DNA from: Salininema proteolyticum
Lineage (GTDB): Bacteria > Actinomycetota > Actinomycetes > Mycobacteriales > Micromonosporaceae
DNA length: 64,000 nucleotides
Direction: 5' to 3'
NCBI RefSeq assembly: GCF_042685645.1
Contig: NZ_JBHUNX010000001.1
Location: forward strand, 1,984,001 to 2,048,000
Made by a program: the position numbers and the translations under genes
Shown: positions 8,307 to 16,861 of the stretch, piece after piece
How the letters are laid out: every line of letters begins with the position of its first letter
Position numbering within the stretch: position 1 is the first letter of the stretch
Notes under the pieces: generated by a model
What the model was told of the DNA's origin: nothing
The model's input: only the letters and a program-made list of their open reading frames with translations
The model's database searches: none

Positions 8307-9167
8307 TCACTCGGAGGAGGACTCGCGAGCCTTGCGCTCGCGCAGCGCCTGCTGCCCCTTGGAGGGCTTGAACTTCCGCTGCGGCGCCACCGTGCCGGGG
8401 GCGAGCTTGCGGGTGGTGACCAGGAAGGCGGTGTGGGCGACCATCCGGTGGTCGGGACGCACGGCGAGGCCCTCGAGGTGCCAGCCGCGGACCATGGACT
8501 CCCAGGCCTCGGGCTCGGTGAAGGTCCGCCGCTCGCGCAGCGCCTCGACCAGGTCGCTCATCTGCGTCGTCGTCGCGACGTAGCCGACCAGGACACCGCC
8601 GGGCTTGAGCATGGACTCGGCGGTCTCGAGCACCTCCCAGGGCGTGAGCATGTCGAGTATGACGCGGTCGACGTCCTCCAGCTTCGCCTCGGCGACGTCG
8701 CCGACCGTCAGGTGCCAGTTCTCCGGCTTCGCCCCGCCGTTCCAGTTCGCCACGTTCTGCTCGGCGATGGCCGCGAAGTCCTCGCGCAGCTCCCACGAGT
8801 GCACCTCGCCCTCCGGGCCCGCGGTGCGCAGGAGCCAGTTGGTCAGGGCGCCCGACCCGGCGCCGGCCTCGACGACCTTCGCGCCGGGGAAGATGTCGCC
8901 GTGGGTGATGATCTGGGCGATGTCCTTCGGGTAGATCACCTGGGCGCCGCGGCGCATCGACAGGCCGTAGTCCGGCAGCAGCGGCTTCAGCGCCAGGTAC
9001 GAGGTTCCCCCGGTCGAGGTCACCGTGATCCCCTGCGGGTTGCCGATCAAGTCGTCATGCATGATGCGGCCGCGGTGCGTGTGGTACTCGCCGCCCTCCT
9101 TGAGCGTGATCGTGGCCTTCCGGCCCTTCGCGTCGGTCAATTGCACACGGTCGCCTTCGCGCAGCAT
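8307..9167 (-). CDS. trmI: tRNA (adenine(58)-N1)-methyltransferase
   Basis: TrmI methylates N1 of A58 in the tRNA T-loop using S-adenosylmethionine. The 286-aa protein has an N-terminal beta-barrel (residues 1-60) with the YHTHRGRIMHDDLIG segment. The Rossmann methyltransferase fold follows, with the SAM motif VVEAGAGSGALT and the motif DRVILDMLTPWE near residue 170. It is the counterpart of M. tuberculosis Rv2118c, which also lies just beyond mpa. AGAAGGG precedes the ATG by 6 bases. The 52-base gap behind the M50 peptidase gene suggests co-transcription. Confidence 0.93.
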   Translation of the reverse strand: MLREGDRVQLTDAKGRKATITLKEGGEYHTHRGRIMHDDLIGNPQGITVTSTGGTSYLALKPLLPDYGLSMRRGAQVIYPKDIAQIITHGDIFPGAKVVEAGAGSGALTNWLLRTAGPEGEVHSWELREDFAAIAEQNVANWNGGAKPENWHLTVGDVAEAKLEDVDRVILDMLTPWEVLETAESMLKPGGVLVGYVATTTQMSDLVEALRERRTFTEPEAWESMVRGWHLEGLAVRPDHRMVAHTAFLVTTRKLAPGTVAPQRKFKPSKGQQALRERKARESSSE

Positions 9168-9219
9168 GCGGCACCCTTCTGAGGTCGTGTCCTTGAAATC
9201 GGAGATCGGGAGCGGTCCG

Positions 9220-10326
9220 CTAGCCCTGGAGCGCCGCCACCACGTCGTCGGCTCGCAGCACCCCGGCCAGCTGGTCGCCGTCCAGCACCCAATAATAGTC
9301 GCTCCCCCGCTGAGAGAGGGATCTCAGCAGCTCCCTGCCCTCCAGGGAGGCCTCGACCGGCGGGATCGCCCCGGCCGGGTGCATGAGGCCCTCCAGGCCG
9401 ATATGGTCGACGCGCTCGGGCTCCACCGCCGCTGCGGCCGCCTCGTCGACGATGCCCACCGGCTTGGAGTCGGCCACGACGACCATGATCCGGCCCTCGG
9501 CGGCGGCGAGCGCCTCGCCCAGGGGCCGGTCGGCGGCGACCAGCTCGATCGGCCGGGCCAGCTCGCGGGCCTTGAGCCCGCGGACGGTCTCGCCGCGCCG
9601 GGAGAACTCGATGGAGGCCCCGGCGCCGCGCCAGAGTTCGACGGCGACCAGCAGCATCAGCACCAGTCCGAAGACCGAGTAGAGCTCCTGGAAGTAGAGC
9701 CACATCCCGGCGAGTCCGGTCAGGACGGCCACGCCGCGCCCGATCCACCCGGCGACGCTGTAGCCGGTCCACTCGTTCTTCGTGGCGCTCCAGATGGCCG
9801 ACTGGACGGCCTTGCCGCCGTCGAGCGGGAGGCCGGGCAGGAGGTTGTAGGCGGCGACCAGGAGGTTGGCGACGGCCATCTGGAGGGCCAGCAGCCAGGT
9901 GAGGGTGCCGGGGTCGCCGACGCGGGTGAGGAGGAGGAAGAGGATTCCGAGGACGGCCGAGACGGCCGGTCCGGCGAGCGCGATGAGGGCGGCCTGGCCG
10001 GGTTTGGGGGCCTCCCGGTCCATCTCGGTGAAGCCGCCGAGCGCGTCGAGGGTGATGGAGCGGACACCGATCCGGTAGTGGCGGGCGGTCAGGGCGTGGC
10101 CCAGTTCGTGGAGGAAGACGCTGGTCAGGAGCATGACGGCGAAGAGGGCCGCGTAGGCGTAGGCGACCAGGTTCGAGGCGTCGGCGACGCGGCCGGCGAC
10201 GATGGGCGCGTAGAGGGCGATGATGAGCACCGCTAGGAGGAACCACGAGTAGCCGATGGTGACGGGGATGTCCTTGAACCGGGCGATGGTCAGGCCGGAG
10301 CGGCGGAACGATAGCAGTGCAGACAC
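9220..10326 (-). CDS. M50 family (site-2 protease-like) membrane metallopeptidase
   Basis: An intramembrane zinc peptidase of 368 aa with about six membrane segments in the first 230 residues. HELGH (73-77) supplies the zinc-binding histidines and catalytic Glu. NLLPGLPLDGG (161-171) supplies the third ligand, Asp169. The C-terminal region (about 240-368) resembles a pair of CBS domains, as in SpoIVFB/Rip3-type proteases, and could sense a nucleotide. The substrate is unknown; the family cuts anti-sigma factors or membrane-bound regulators. The start is a GTG with no clear ribosome site. It is divergent from the nuclease gene. Confidence 0.88.
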   Translation of the reverse strand: MSALLSFRRSGLTIARFKDIPVTIGYSWFLLAVLIIALYAPIVAGRVADASNLVAYAYAALFAVMLLTSVFLHELGHALTARHYRIGVRSITLDALGGFTEMDREAPKPGQAALIALAGPAVSAVLGILFLLLTRVGDPGTLTWLLALQMAVANLLVAAYNLLPGLPLDGGKAVQSAIWSATKNEWTGYSVAGWIGRGVAVLTGLAGMWLYFQELYSVFGLVLMLLVAVELWRGAGASIEFSRRGETVRGLKARELARPIELVAADRPLGEALAAAEGRIMVVVADSKPVGIVDEAAAAAVEPERVDHIGLEGLMHPAGAIPPVEASLEGRELLRSLSQRGSDYYWVLDGDQLAGVLRADDVVAALQG

Positions 10327-10449
10327 ACCGCAATGTTAATCGCCTCCTCCGTCCCTTGTCGGCGGCGGAGTGCGGCGCGGCGGGACCTGCGGCGGTGATC
10401 ACCGCTCCCCCCAGCGCGTTCGGTCCGGGGATCGGAATATCCTTAGGCG

Positions 10450-11277
10450 ATGCCTACCGTTCGCCGACCTACTCAGCTGTCCCCGTCCCGGGCCAACGAC
10501 TTCCAGCAGTGTCCGCTCCTGTACCGGTTGCGGACGATCGACAAGCTGCCCGAGCCGCCTTCCACCGCGCAGGTGGCCGGGACGCTGGTGCACTCGGTGC
10601 TGGAGCACCTTTATGAGGCGGCTCCGGGCGAGCGGACGCCTGGGACGGCGATGCGGGTGCTTCGCGAGCAGTGGGAGCGCCTGCAGCGGAAGGTCGATGT
10701 GAACGAGCTGTTCCCCGGGTCGGGCGACCTGGAGGCGTGGAAGCGGAAGGTGCGGGGGCACCTGGAGACGTACTTCTCGCTGGAGGATCCCGCCCGGCTG
10801 CGTCCGTCGTCCCTGGAGAAGCTCGTGCAGGCGACCCTTCCGCAGGGGCCGACGCCGGTGAAGGGGTTCATCGACCGCGTCGAGGTCAACGACTCGGGGA
10901 TGGTCCGGCTGACCGACTACAAGACCGGCAAGTGCCCGCCGCCGCGGTTCAGGGACAAGGCCCTGTTCCAGATGCGGTTCTACGCCCTGGTGTGGTGGCG
11001 GACCGAGGGCGTCGTTCCGTCGGGTTTGCGGCTGGTGTACCTGGGCGACGGCGAGATCCTCGACCACTCCCCGACCGAGGAGGAGCTGGTGGATTTCGAG
11101 GCGTCGCTGGCGGAGCTGTGGGGCGAGATCGGCCGGGCGGTGGACACCGGGGTGTTCCCTCCTAAGCGCTCGCGGCTGTGCGACTGGTGCAACTTCCAGG
11201 AGTACTGTCCGGAGTTCGGCGGGGAGGAGCCGTCCTATCCGCTGCCGTTGTCGCTTTTCAACCCTGAGGCGGACTGA
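10450..11277 (+). CDS. RecB/Cas4-type PD-(D/E)XK nuclease with Fe-S cysteines
   Basis: A 275-aa single-domain exonuclease of the RecB C-terminal family. H48 (GTLVHSVLE), D142 (GFIDRVE), D156 and K158 (DYKTGK) form the metal-binding PD-(D/E)XK site. Four cysteines, C21 near the N-terminus and C244, C247 and C253 near the C-terminus, match the clasp that holds a 4Fe-4S cluster in AddB and Cas4. The M. tuberculosis relative is Rv2119, next to the same trmI. No CRISPR repeats or other cas genes are visible here, so a housekeeping repair role is more likely than adaptation. Confidence 0.87.
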   Translation: MPTVRRPTQLSPSRANDFQQCPLLYRLRTIDKLPEPPSTAQVAGTLVHSVLEHLYEAAPGERTPGTAMRVLREQWERLQRKVDVNELFPGSGDLEAWKRKVRGHLETYFSLEDPARLRPSSLEKLVQATLPQGPTPVKGFIDRVEVNDSGMVRLTDYKTGKCPPPRFRDKALFQMRFYALVWWRTEGVVPSGLRLVYLGDGEILDHSPTEEELVDFEASLAELWGEIGRAVDTGVFPPKRSRLCDWCNFQEYCPEFGGEEPSYPLPLSLFNPEAD

Positions 11278-11365
11278 GGTCTCGGCGGTCTCCGGCTCGG
11301 TCTCGAGGAGGGCTCGCCTCCTCCCGGGGAAGGAGGCCGGCGCCGGAGCGGGTCTCTACAGTTGA

Positions 11366-12628
11366 GTGGTGACCTCCTACGACTCCGCGCCGCCGAACCG
11401 GTTCTTGGGCTGGACCAAGAGACACCCCCTCATCAGCGACACGCTCCTGGCCTTCGCCATGTGGGTCATGTCGGTGGCGTTCGTGTACGTGGCCGCGCAG
11501 AACAGCGACGGTGCCCTGCAGTTCAACAACTGGACGTACCTTCTGGTCGCGCTGGGGCAGTCGCCCATCGCGCTGCGCCGGGTGAACCTGTGGGCCGCCG
11601 TCGCCCTCTTGGTGGTCACGACCGCGCTGGCCGCCTTCTCGCCGTGGCCGGAGATCGGCGCGGGCGGCTACCCCTTCCTGGTCCTGACCTATACCGCCGC
11701 GGCGCACCTGGCCCCGAAGAGGTCTCTGGCGGCCAGCGCGGTGGTGTGGGCGGCGGCGACGGTGTGGATCCTGGTGGAGTTCCAGGACTGGTCGGGCCTG
11801 GTGGGGATGCTCGCGGTCAACTACGCCATGGCGTTGACGTCGTACTTCATCGGCTGGGTGGTGCGCAGCAGGAAGCTGCGGCTCATCGAGCTCTCGGAGC
11901 GGGCCTCGGTCGCCGAGGCGACGCAGGAGGCGCTCGCCTCCCAGGCGGTGGGCGACGAGCGGCGCCGGATCGCCCGTGAGCTGCACGACGTGGTCGCCCA
12001 CCACATAGCCGTCATCGGCGTCATGGCCGAGGGGGCGAAGCGGACGATCGACGCGGATCCGGAGACGGCCAAGGGGGCGCTGGACACCATCGGCGACACC
12101 TCGCGTGAGGCGTTGACGCAGATGCGTTCGCTGTTGACGGTGTTGCGGACCTCCGAGGAGACGGAGACGCAGCCTCTGCCCACTTTGGATTCCCTGCGCA
12201 GCCTGATCGCCCAGACGCGGGACACGGGCCTTCCGGTGACCTATACGGTGCGCGGGGACTACTTCGAGATCCCCTACGGCGTGGGGCTGGCGGTGTACCG
12301 GATCGTCCAGGAGGCGCTGACCAATATCATCAAGCACGCCGGGTACGACGCGCCGGCGGAGGTCGTGCTCGACTACGGGTCCGACAGGCTGACCGTCGTG
12401 GTCGTCAACCAGGCCCCGACGCCGCCGGTCCGCCGGCGGGAGCAGCGTCCGTTCGGGTTCCAGGGCGGGCACGGCCTGATCGGGATGCGCGAGCGCGCCC
12501 AGTTGTACGGGGGCAGCCTGCGCAATGCGGAGCTTCCCGACGGCGGTTACCGCGTCGAGGCCCGTTTCCCGCGGTCGGGTTCGGACCGCCCGGTGGAGAT
12601 CGCCCGTCCTACGAAAGAGGGATTATGA
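11366..12628 (+). CDS. NarL-type sensor histidine kinase
   Basis: Membrane sensor kinase of 420 aa (GTG start). Four to five hydrophobic segments span residues about 25-165 with little extracellular sequence, so the signal is likely sensed in or near the membrane. The HisKA_3 dimerisation domain has ERRRIARELHDVVAHH with His207 as phosphoacceptor. The ATPase domain has VQEALTNIIKHA (N box) and GHGLIGMRERAQLYGG (G box). It overlaps the response regulator by 4 bases (ATGA), so the pair is translationally coupled. An exporter operon follows on the same strand and is a possible target. Confidence 0.92.
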   Translation: MVTSYDSAPPNRFLGWTKRHPLISDTLLAFAMWVMSVAFVYVAAQNSDGALQFNNWTYLLVALGQSPIALRRVNLWAAVALLVVTTALAAFSPWPEIGAGGYPFLVLTYTAAAHLAPKRSLAASAVVWAAATVWILVEFQDWSGLVGMLAVNYAMALTSYFIGWVVRSRKLRLIELSERASVAEATQEALASQAVGDERRRIARELHDVVAHHIAVIGVMAEGAKRTIDADPETAKGALDTIGDTSREALTQMRSLLTVLRTSEETETQPLPTLDSLRSLIAQTRDTGLPVTYTVRGDYFEIPYGVGLAVYRIVQEALTNIIKHAGYDAPAEVVLDYGSDRLTVVVVNQAPTPPVRRREQRPFGFQGGHGLIGMRERAQLYGGSLRNAELPDGGYRVEARFPRSGSDRPVEIARPTKEGL

Positions 12629-13299
12629 CCCAGACCGAGCCCATCCGCCTCGTCCTCGTCGACGACCAGCAGCTTCTGCGAGCCGGGTTCACTCTCGTGC
12701 TCGGGGCGGAGCCCGACATCGAGATCGTCGGCGAGGCCGGCGACGGCGAGGAGGCCGTCGGGATGATCTCGCGGCTGCTTCCGGACGTGGTACTGATGGA
12801 CATCCGCATGCCGCGCAAGGACGGCGTCACCGCCACCAGGGAGCTGACCGAGGCGGGCGTGCCCAGCAGGGTGCTCATGCTGACCACGTTCGACCTGGAC
12901 GATTACGTCTACGGGGCGCTGCAGGCGGGGGCGGCGGGGTTCCTGACGAAGGACGCGCGGCCGGACGATCTGGCCTCGGCGATCCGGTCGGTGCACAATG
13001 GCGGGTCCGTGATCGCCCCGCATCTGCTCTCCACCCTCCTCTCGCGTCTGAGCGGACCGGAGCGACAGGCTCTGGCAGTCGATGACTCCAAACTGACATC
13101 ACTGACGTCGCGGGAGCGGGAGGTGCTGGTCCTCATGGCCCAGGGGCTGACGAATACCGAGATAGCCGCACATTTGGTGGTCGGAGAGACTACCGTGAAG
13201 ACCCATGTGGGTCATATTCTGGCCAAACTCGGTGCTCGGGACCGTGTTCAGGCGGTCATCGCCGCCTATGAGTCGGGGCTCGTCCAGCCGGGGTCCTAG
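12625..13299 (+). CDS. NarL/LuxR-family response regulator
   Basis: DNA-binding response regulator of 224 aa. The receiver domain has the acidic pair DD at 13-14, phosphorylatable Asp59 (VVLMDIRMPRKDG) and the conserved Lys in LTKDARPDD. A GerE/LuxR helix-turn-helix occupies about residues 155-215 (LTSREREVLVLMAQGLTNTE). It is coupled to the upstream kinase gene. It probably controls the ABC exporter 218 bases downstream, whose promoter region carries a dyad; this link is inferred. Confidence 0.92.
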   Translation: MTQTEPIRLVLVDDQQLLRAGFTLVLGAEPDIEIVGEAGDGEEAVGMISRLLPDVVLMDIRMPRKDGVTATRELTEAGVPSRVLMLTTFDLDDYVYGALQAGAAGFLTKDARPDDLASAIRSVHNGGSVIAPHLLSTLLSRLSGPERQALAVDDSKLTSLTSREREVLVLMAQGLTNTEIAAHLVVGETTVKTHVGHILAKLGARDRVQAVIAAYESGLVQPGS

Positions 13300-13401
13300 G
13301 TCTCCTCCCGCGGTAGGAGTCGGAAAACAGGCCTCGGAGACGATGTGCCGCGTCGGGGCGCCGATTAAGATGTAGTCATGGTACCCGCTTGCGGTGTCAC
13401 T

Positions 13402-13423
13402 ATGACATTATCTATGATGTCAT
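13402..13423. promoter_or_regulatory. dyad operator upstream of ABC exporter
   Basis: The arms ATGACAT (13402-13408) and ATGTCAT (13417-13423) are perfect inverted repeats with an 8-base AT-rich spacer, standing out in GC-rich surroundings. The site is 94 bases before the exporter ATPase ATG and downstream of the two-component genes. It could bind the response regulator or an unlinked regulator. Confidence 0.4.
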
Positions 13424-13517
13424 CAGGACTCCGCTCCTGGGACACCGCGGGTCCTCCGCCCGACCCTCCCCCGAGAGGCGACGGCGACAGATCATCAGCA
13501 AGAGAGAGTGAAGCACC

Positions 13518-14285
13518 ATGACCTCCGCCTCCCCAGCCGCCTCCGCCTCCGACGTCTGGAAGGTGTACGGCAACGGCGAAGCCCAAGTCGTCGCCTTGCG
13601 CGACATCAACGTCCAGTTCCACAAAGAGCAGTTCACCGCCATCATGGGCCCCTCGGGCTCCGGCAAATCCACCCTCATGCACTGCCTGGCCGGCCTGGAC
13701 ACCACCGACCGGGGCGCCGTCTCCATTGGAGAGACAGTGATCACCGGCATGAAGGACAAGCAGCTGACCAAGCTGCGCCGCGAGAAGATCGGATTCATCT
13801 TCCAGCAGTTCAACCTGCTGCCCACCCTCACCGCCCAGGAGAACATCACCCTCCCCGCGGCCATCGCCGGCACCAAGGCCGACGACGAGTGGGTCAAGCA
13901 GATCACCAAGACCCTCGACCTCGACGAGCGGCTCCACCACAAGCCCACCGAGCTCTCCGGCGGACAGCAGCAGCGCGTGGCCTGCGCCCGCGCCCTGGCC
14001 ACCCGCCCGGAGGTCATCTTCGCCGACGAACCCACCGGCAACCTGGACACCCGTTCGGGCACCGAGGTGCTGCGCTTCCTGCGCCAGAGCGTCGACCAGT
14101 TCGGACAGACCATCGTCATGGTCACCCACGACCCCGGCGCCGCCGCCTACGCCGACCGAGTGGTCTTCCTGGCCGACGGCCTGATCGTGGACGACATGGC
14201 CGACCCGACCGCCGACGCGGTCATCGACCGCATGCGCCACTTCGAGGAGCTCGTCGCCGCCCGCACCGAGAGCGAGGCCGCCTGA
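13518..14285 (+). CDS. ABC exporter ATPase (MacB/LolD-like)
   Basis: ATP-binding subunit of 255 aa. Walker A GPSGSGKST (44-52), Q-loop FIFQQFNLLP, signature LSGGQQQRVACARAL and Walker B VIFADEPTGNLD are all intact. This class pairs with FtsX-like permeases and powers mechanotransmission or export of lipids, antimicrobial peptides or lipoproteins. Its stop codon overlaps the permease start by one base (TGATG), so the two are translationally coupled. A BceAB-like drug or peptide detoxification role with the upstream two-component system is possible but unproven. Confidence 0.92.
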   Translation: MTSASPAASASDVWKVYGNGEAQVVALRDINVQFHKEQFTAIMGPSGSGKSTLMHCLAGLDTTDRGAVSIGETVITGMKDKQLTKLRREKIGFIFQQFNLLPTLTAQENITLPAAIAGTKADDEWVKQITKTLDLDERLHHKPTELSGGQQQRVACARALATRPEVIFADEPTGNLDTRSGTEVLRFLRQSVDQFGQTIVMVTHDPGAAAYADRVVFLADGLIVDDMADPTADAVIDRMRHFEELVAARTESEAA

Positions 14286-16804
14286 TGCTGCGCGCCTCAC
14301 TCAAAGGCATGGCGCAACGCAAGGGGCGCCTGATCCTCACCTCCCTGGCCATCGTGCTGGGAACCATGTTCGTCTCCGCCGCGATGGTCCTGACCTCCTC
14401 GCTCAACCAGGCCCTGGCCGGCACCTTCTCCAACCTCTACGAGGACGTCGACTACGTCGTCCAGCCCGGTGACGGCGACTCCGCCGACATCGAGGGCGGG
14501 AGCACCAGCCCCTCGGACCTCCTCCCCGCCGAACTGACGGACGACCTCCAGGACGTCTCCGGCGTCACGGACGCCACCGGCGAGGTCTCCGGCACCGTCT
14601 CCGCCATCGGCGACGACGGCAAACTGGTGGGCCAGCCCCAGCCGACCATCGGCTTCAACGCCGAGGCGCTCGAGGGCTTCGCCGAGATCACCGACGGCCG
14701 GGCCCCAGAGGCCGACGGCGAGGTCATGGTCTCGGCCAAGTTCATCTCCGAGTCCGGCTACGAGGTCGGCGACGAGGCCCCGGTCTACTCGCCCACCTCA
14801 GAGTCCTCGGACTATGAGATCGTGGGAGCCTACGAGTACCCCGGCGGCCGCGACAGCCTCATCGGCGAGACCGCCGTGGCCTTCACGACCCCGGACGCCC
14901 AGGCGCTCATGGCCGGCGGCGAGGACGTCTACACCACCATCAGCGTCGCCGGCGACGCCGACAAGGCCGACCTCCAGTCCGTCGTGGGCGACGCCGGCAC
15001 CGTCAAGACCGGCGCCGAGGCCGACGAGGACAACGCCGAGGCCTTCAGCGCCTTCACCGACATCATCAACTGGGTCTTCCTCGGCTTCGGGGCCGTGGCG
15101 ATCATCGTGTCGGTGTTCCTCATCCTCAACACCTTCACCATCGTCGTCGCCCAGCGTCAGAAGGAACTGGCCCTCATGCGCTCCATGGGCGCCAGCACCG
15201 GGCAGGCCACCAGGTCGGTGCTCGTCGAGGCGCTCCTGGTGGGCGCGGTCGCCTCCGTGGTCGGGTTCGGCATCGGCATCCTGCTGGGCATGGGACTGTC
15301 CTCACTGGTCGGGAACACCCTCTTCGAGGGCCTGACCGTCGAGACGGTCGTACCCGCCGGGGCCTACTCCGCGATCGGCATCGGCATCATCGTCACGCTC
15401 CTGGCCGCGCTCAGCCCGGCCCGGCGCGCCGCGAAGATCCCGCCGGTGGCCGCCATGCGCGACGCCGCCAACCCGCCGAAGTCGCTGCGCGGCATCACCA
15501 TAGCCGGTTCCATCGTCACCGCCGCGGGTCTGGGGCTCATGATCGCCGGCCTCCGCGAGGCCTTCGACTCCGGCAACCTCCCGGCGACGTTCACCGGGGT
15601 GGGCCTGACCTTCATCGGCGCCATCCTCTTGACTCCGATCCTCTCCCGCCCGCTGACGGCGCTGCTCGGACGGATCATGGGCTTCGGGCTGTCGGGGAAG
15701 CTCGGCCGCCTGAACGCCGCGCGCAACCCGCGCCGCACGGCCATCACCGCCTCGGCGCTGATGATCTCCGTCGCGCTGGTCACCGCCATCGCCAGCATCG
15801 TCTCCAGCCTCAAGGCCTCGGCCGAGCAGACCATGGAGGACCAGGTCAGCTCCGACCTGATCATCGGCGGCGCCCAGATGAGCGAAACGCCCCCGTCCTT
15901 CGAGTCCGCCACCTTCGACGAGGTGGCCGCCCTGCCGGACGTCGATGAGGCCGTCGACGTCTACGCCGACCCCGGCGCCAAGGCCGGGGACAAGGAGCTG
16001 ATCGCCTCCTCGTCGTCCGACATACCGGCGCTGTTCGACCTCACCGGGCAGAAGCTGCAGTCGGGCTCCGTCTCAGGGTTCGGCGACGACGACGTCGTCA
16101 TCAGCGACTTCGTGGCCGAGGAGATCGGCGCCGAACAGGGCGACACGATCACCGTGACGTTCTTCGACGGCACCACCGCCGACCTCGAGATCGCCGCGGT
16201 CACCGAGGATGGCGGCGCCTGGGTCTCCGACGCCTACACCGAGCACTTCATGCTGACCAGGCCCACCTCGGCCTACCTGACCGTGATGCCCGGCGCCGAC
16301 GTCGCCGAGGTCCGCGACCAGGTCGACGAGGTCCTCGCCAACGAGCCCGAAGTCGGCGTCTACGACAACGCCGAGTTCCTCGACCAGCAGCTGTCGGGGC
16401 TGGACAACATGATCATCGCCGTGCAGGTCCTCATGGGCCTGGCGATCATCATCGCCGTCATCGGCGTGGTCAACACCCTCGTCCTGTCCATCCTGGAACG
16501 CACCCGCGAGATCGGGATGCTCCGAGCGGTCGGGATGACCCGCGGCCAGCTGCGCCGCATGGTCACCGTCGAAAGCCTGATCATCTGCCTCTTCGGTGCC
16601 GTCATGGGCATCGGCGTGGGCGTAGGGCTCGGCTTCGCCATCCAGCAGGGCTTCAAGGACAACGGCATCGATATCTTCGCCCTGCCGTGGAACCTGATAG
16701 CCACCTACCTGATCGCCGCCCTGGTCGTCGGCTTCCTCGCCGCGCTCGCACCCGCCGCGCGCGCCGCGAAGCTCAACGCGCTTCGGGCGATCGCGACCGA
16801 ATAG
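14285..16804 (+). CDS. ABC exporter permease with two FtsX/MacB domains
   Basis: Permease of 839 aa starting at the ATG overlapping the ATPase stop. The layout is a first membrane helix near residues 17-40, a large acidic extracellular domain (about 45-250), an FtsX helix block (about 255-380), a further helix pair (about 395-450), a conserved linker LGRLNAARNPRRTAITASALM with another helix, a second extracellular domain (about 510-705) and a final FtsX block ending ALAPAARAAKLNALRAIATE. Such duplicated permeases work as pseudo-dimers with one ATPase. The extracellular parts are unusually acidic. An intrinsic terminator follows. Confidence 0.9.
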   Translation: MLRASLKGMAQRKGRLILTSLAIVLGTMFVSAAMVLTSSLNQALAGTFSNLYEDVDYVVQPGDGDSADIEGGSTSPSDLLPAELTDDLQDVSGVTDATGEVSGTVSAIGDDGKLVGQPQPTIGFNAEALEGFAEITDGRAPEADGEVMVSAKFISESGYEVGDEAPVYSPTSESSDYEIVGAYEYPGGRDSLIGETAVAFTTPDAQALMAGGEDVYTTISVAGDADKADLQSVVGDAGTVKTGAEADEDNAEAFSAFTDIINWVFLGFGAVAIIVSVFLILNTFTIVVAQRQKELALMRSMGASTGQATRSVLVEALLVGAVASVVGFGIGILLGMGLSSLVGNTLFEGLTVETVVPAGAYSAIGIGIIVTLLAALSPARRAAKIPPVAAMRDAANPPKSLRGITIAGSIVTAAGLGLMIAGLREAFDSGNLPATFTGVGLTFIGAILLTPILSRPLTALLGRIMGFGLSGKLGRLNAARNPRRTAITASALMISVALVTAIASIVSSLKASAEQTMEDQVSSDLIIGGAQMSETPPSFESATFDEVAALPDVDEAVDVYADPGAKAGDKELIASSSSDIPALFDLTGQKLQSGSVSGFGDDDVVISDFVAEEIGAEQGDTITVTFFDGTTADLEIAAVTEDGGAWVSDAYTEHFMLTRPTSAYLTVMPGADVAEVRDQVDEVLANEPEVGVYDNAEFLDQQLSGLDNMIIAVQVLMGLAIIIAVIGVVNTLVLSILERTREIGMLRAVGMTRGQLRRMVTVESLIICLFGAVMGIGVGVGLGFAIQQGFKDNGIDIFALPWNLIATYLIAALVVGFLAALAPAARAAKLNALRAIATE

Positions 16805-16825
16805 ACACACCTCGGAAAGGAAACC

Positions 16826-16852
16826 GGGGGCCGGCGTAGAACGCCGGCCCCC
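16826..16852. terminator. bidirectional terminator, ABC permease/MFS transporter
   Basis: A perfect 12-bp GC-rich stem (16826-16837 with 16841-16852) with a 3-base loop separates two convergent genes. Confidence 0.8.
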
Positions 16853-16861
16853 CTTCTCGTC

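Noticed and set aside
10450..11277. Cas4 as part of a CRISPR-Cas locus
   Set aside because: No repeat-spacer array and no other cas gene in the window; the gene sits in the conserved trmI neighbourhood like Rv2119.
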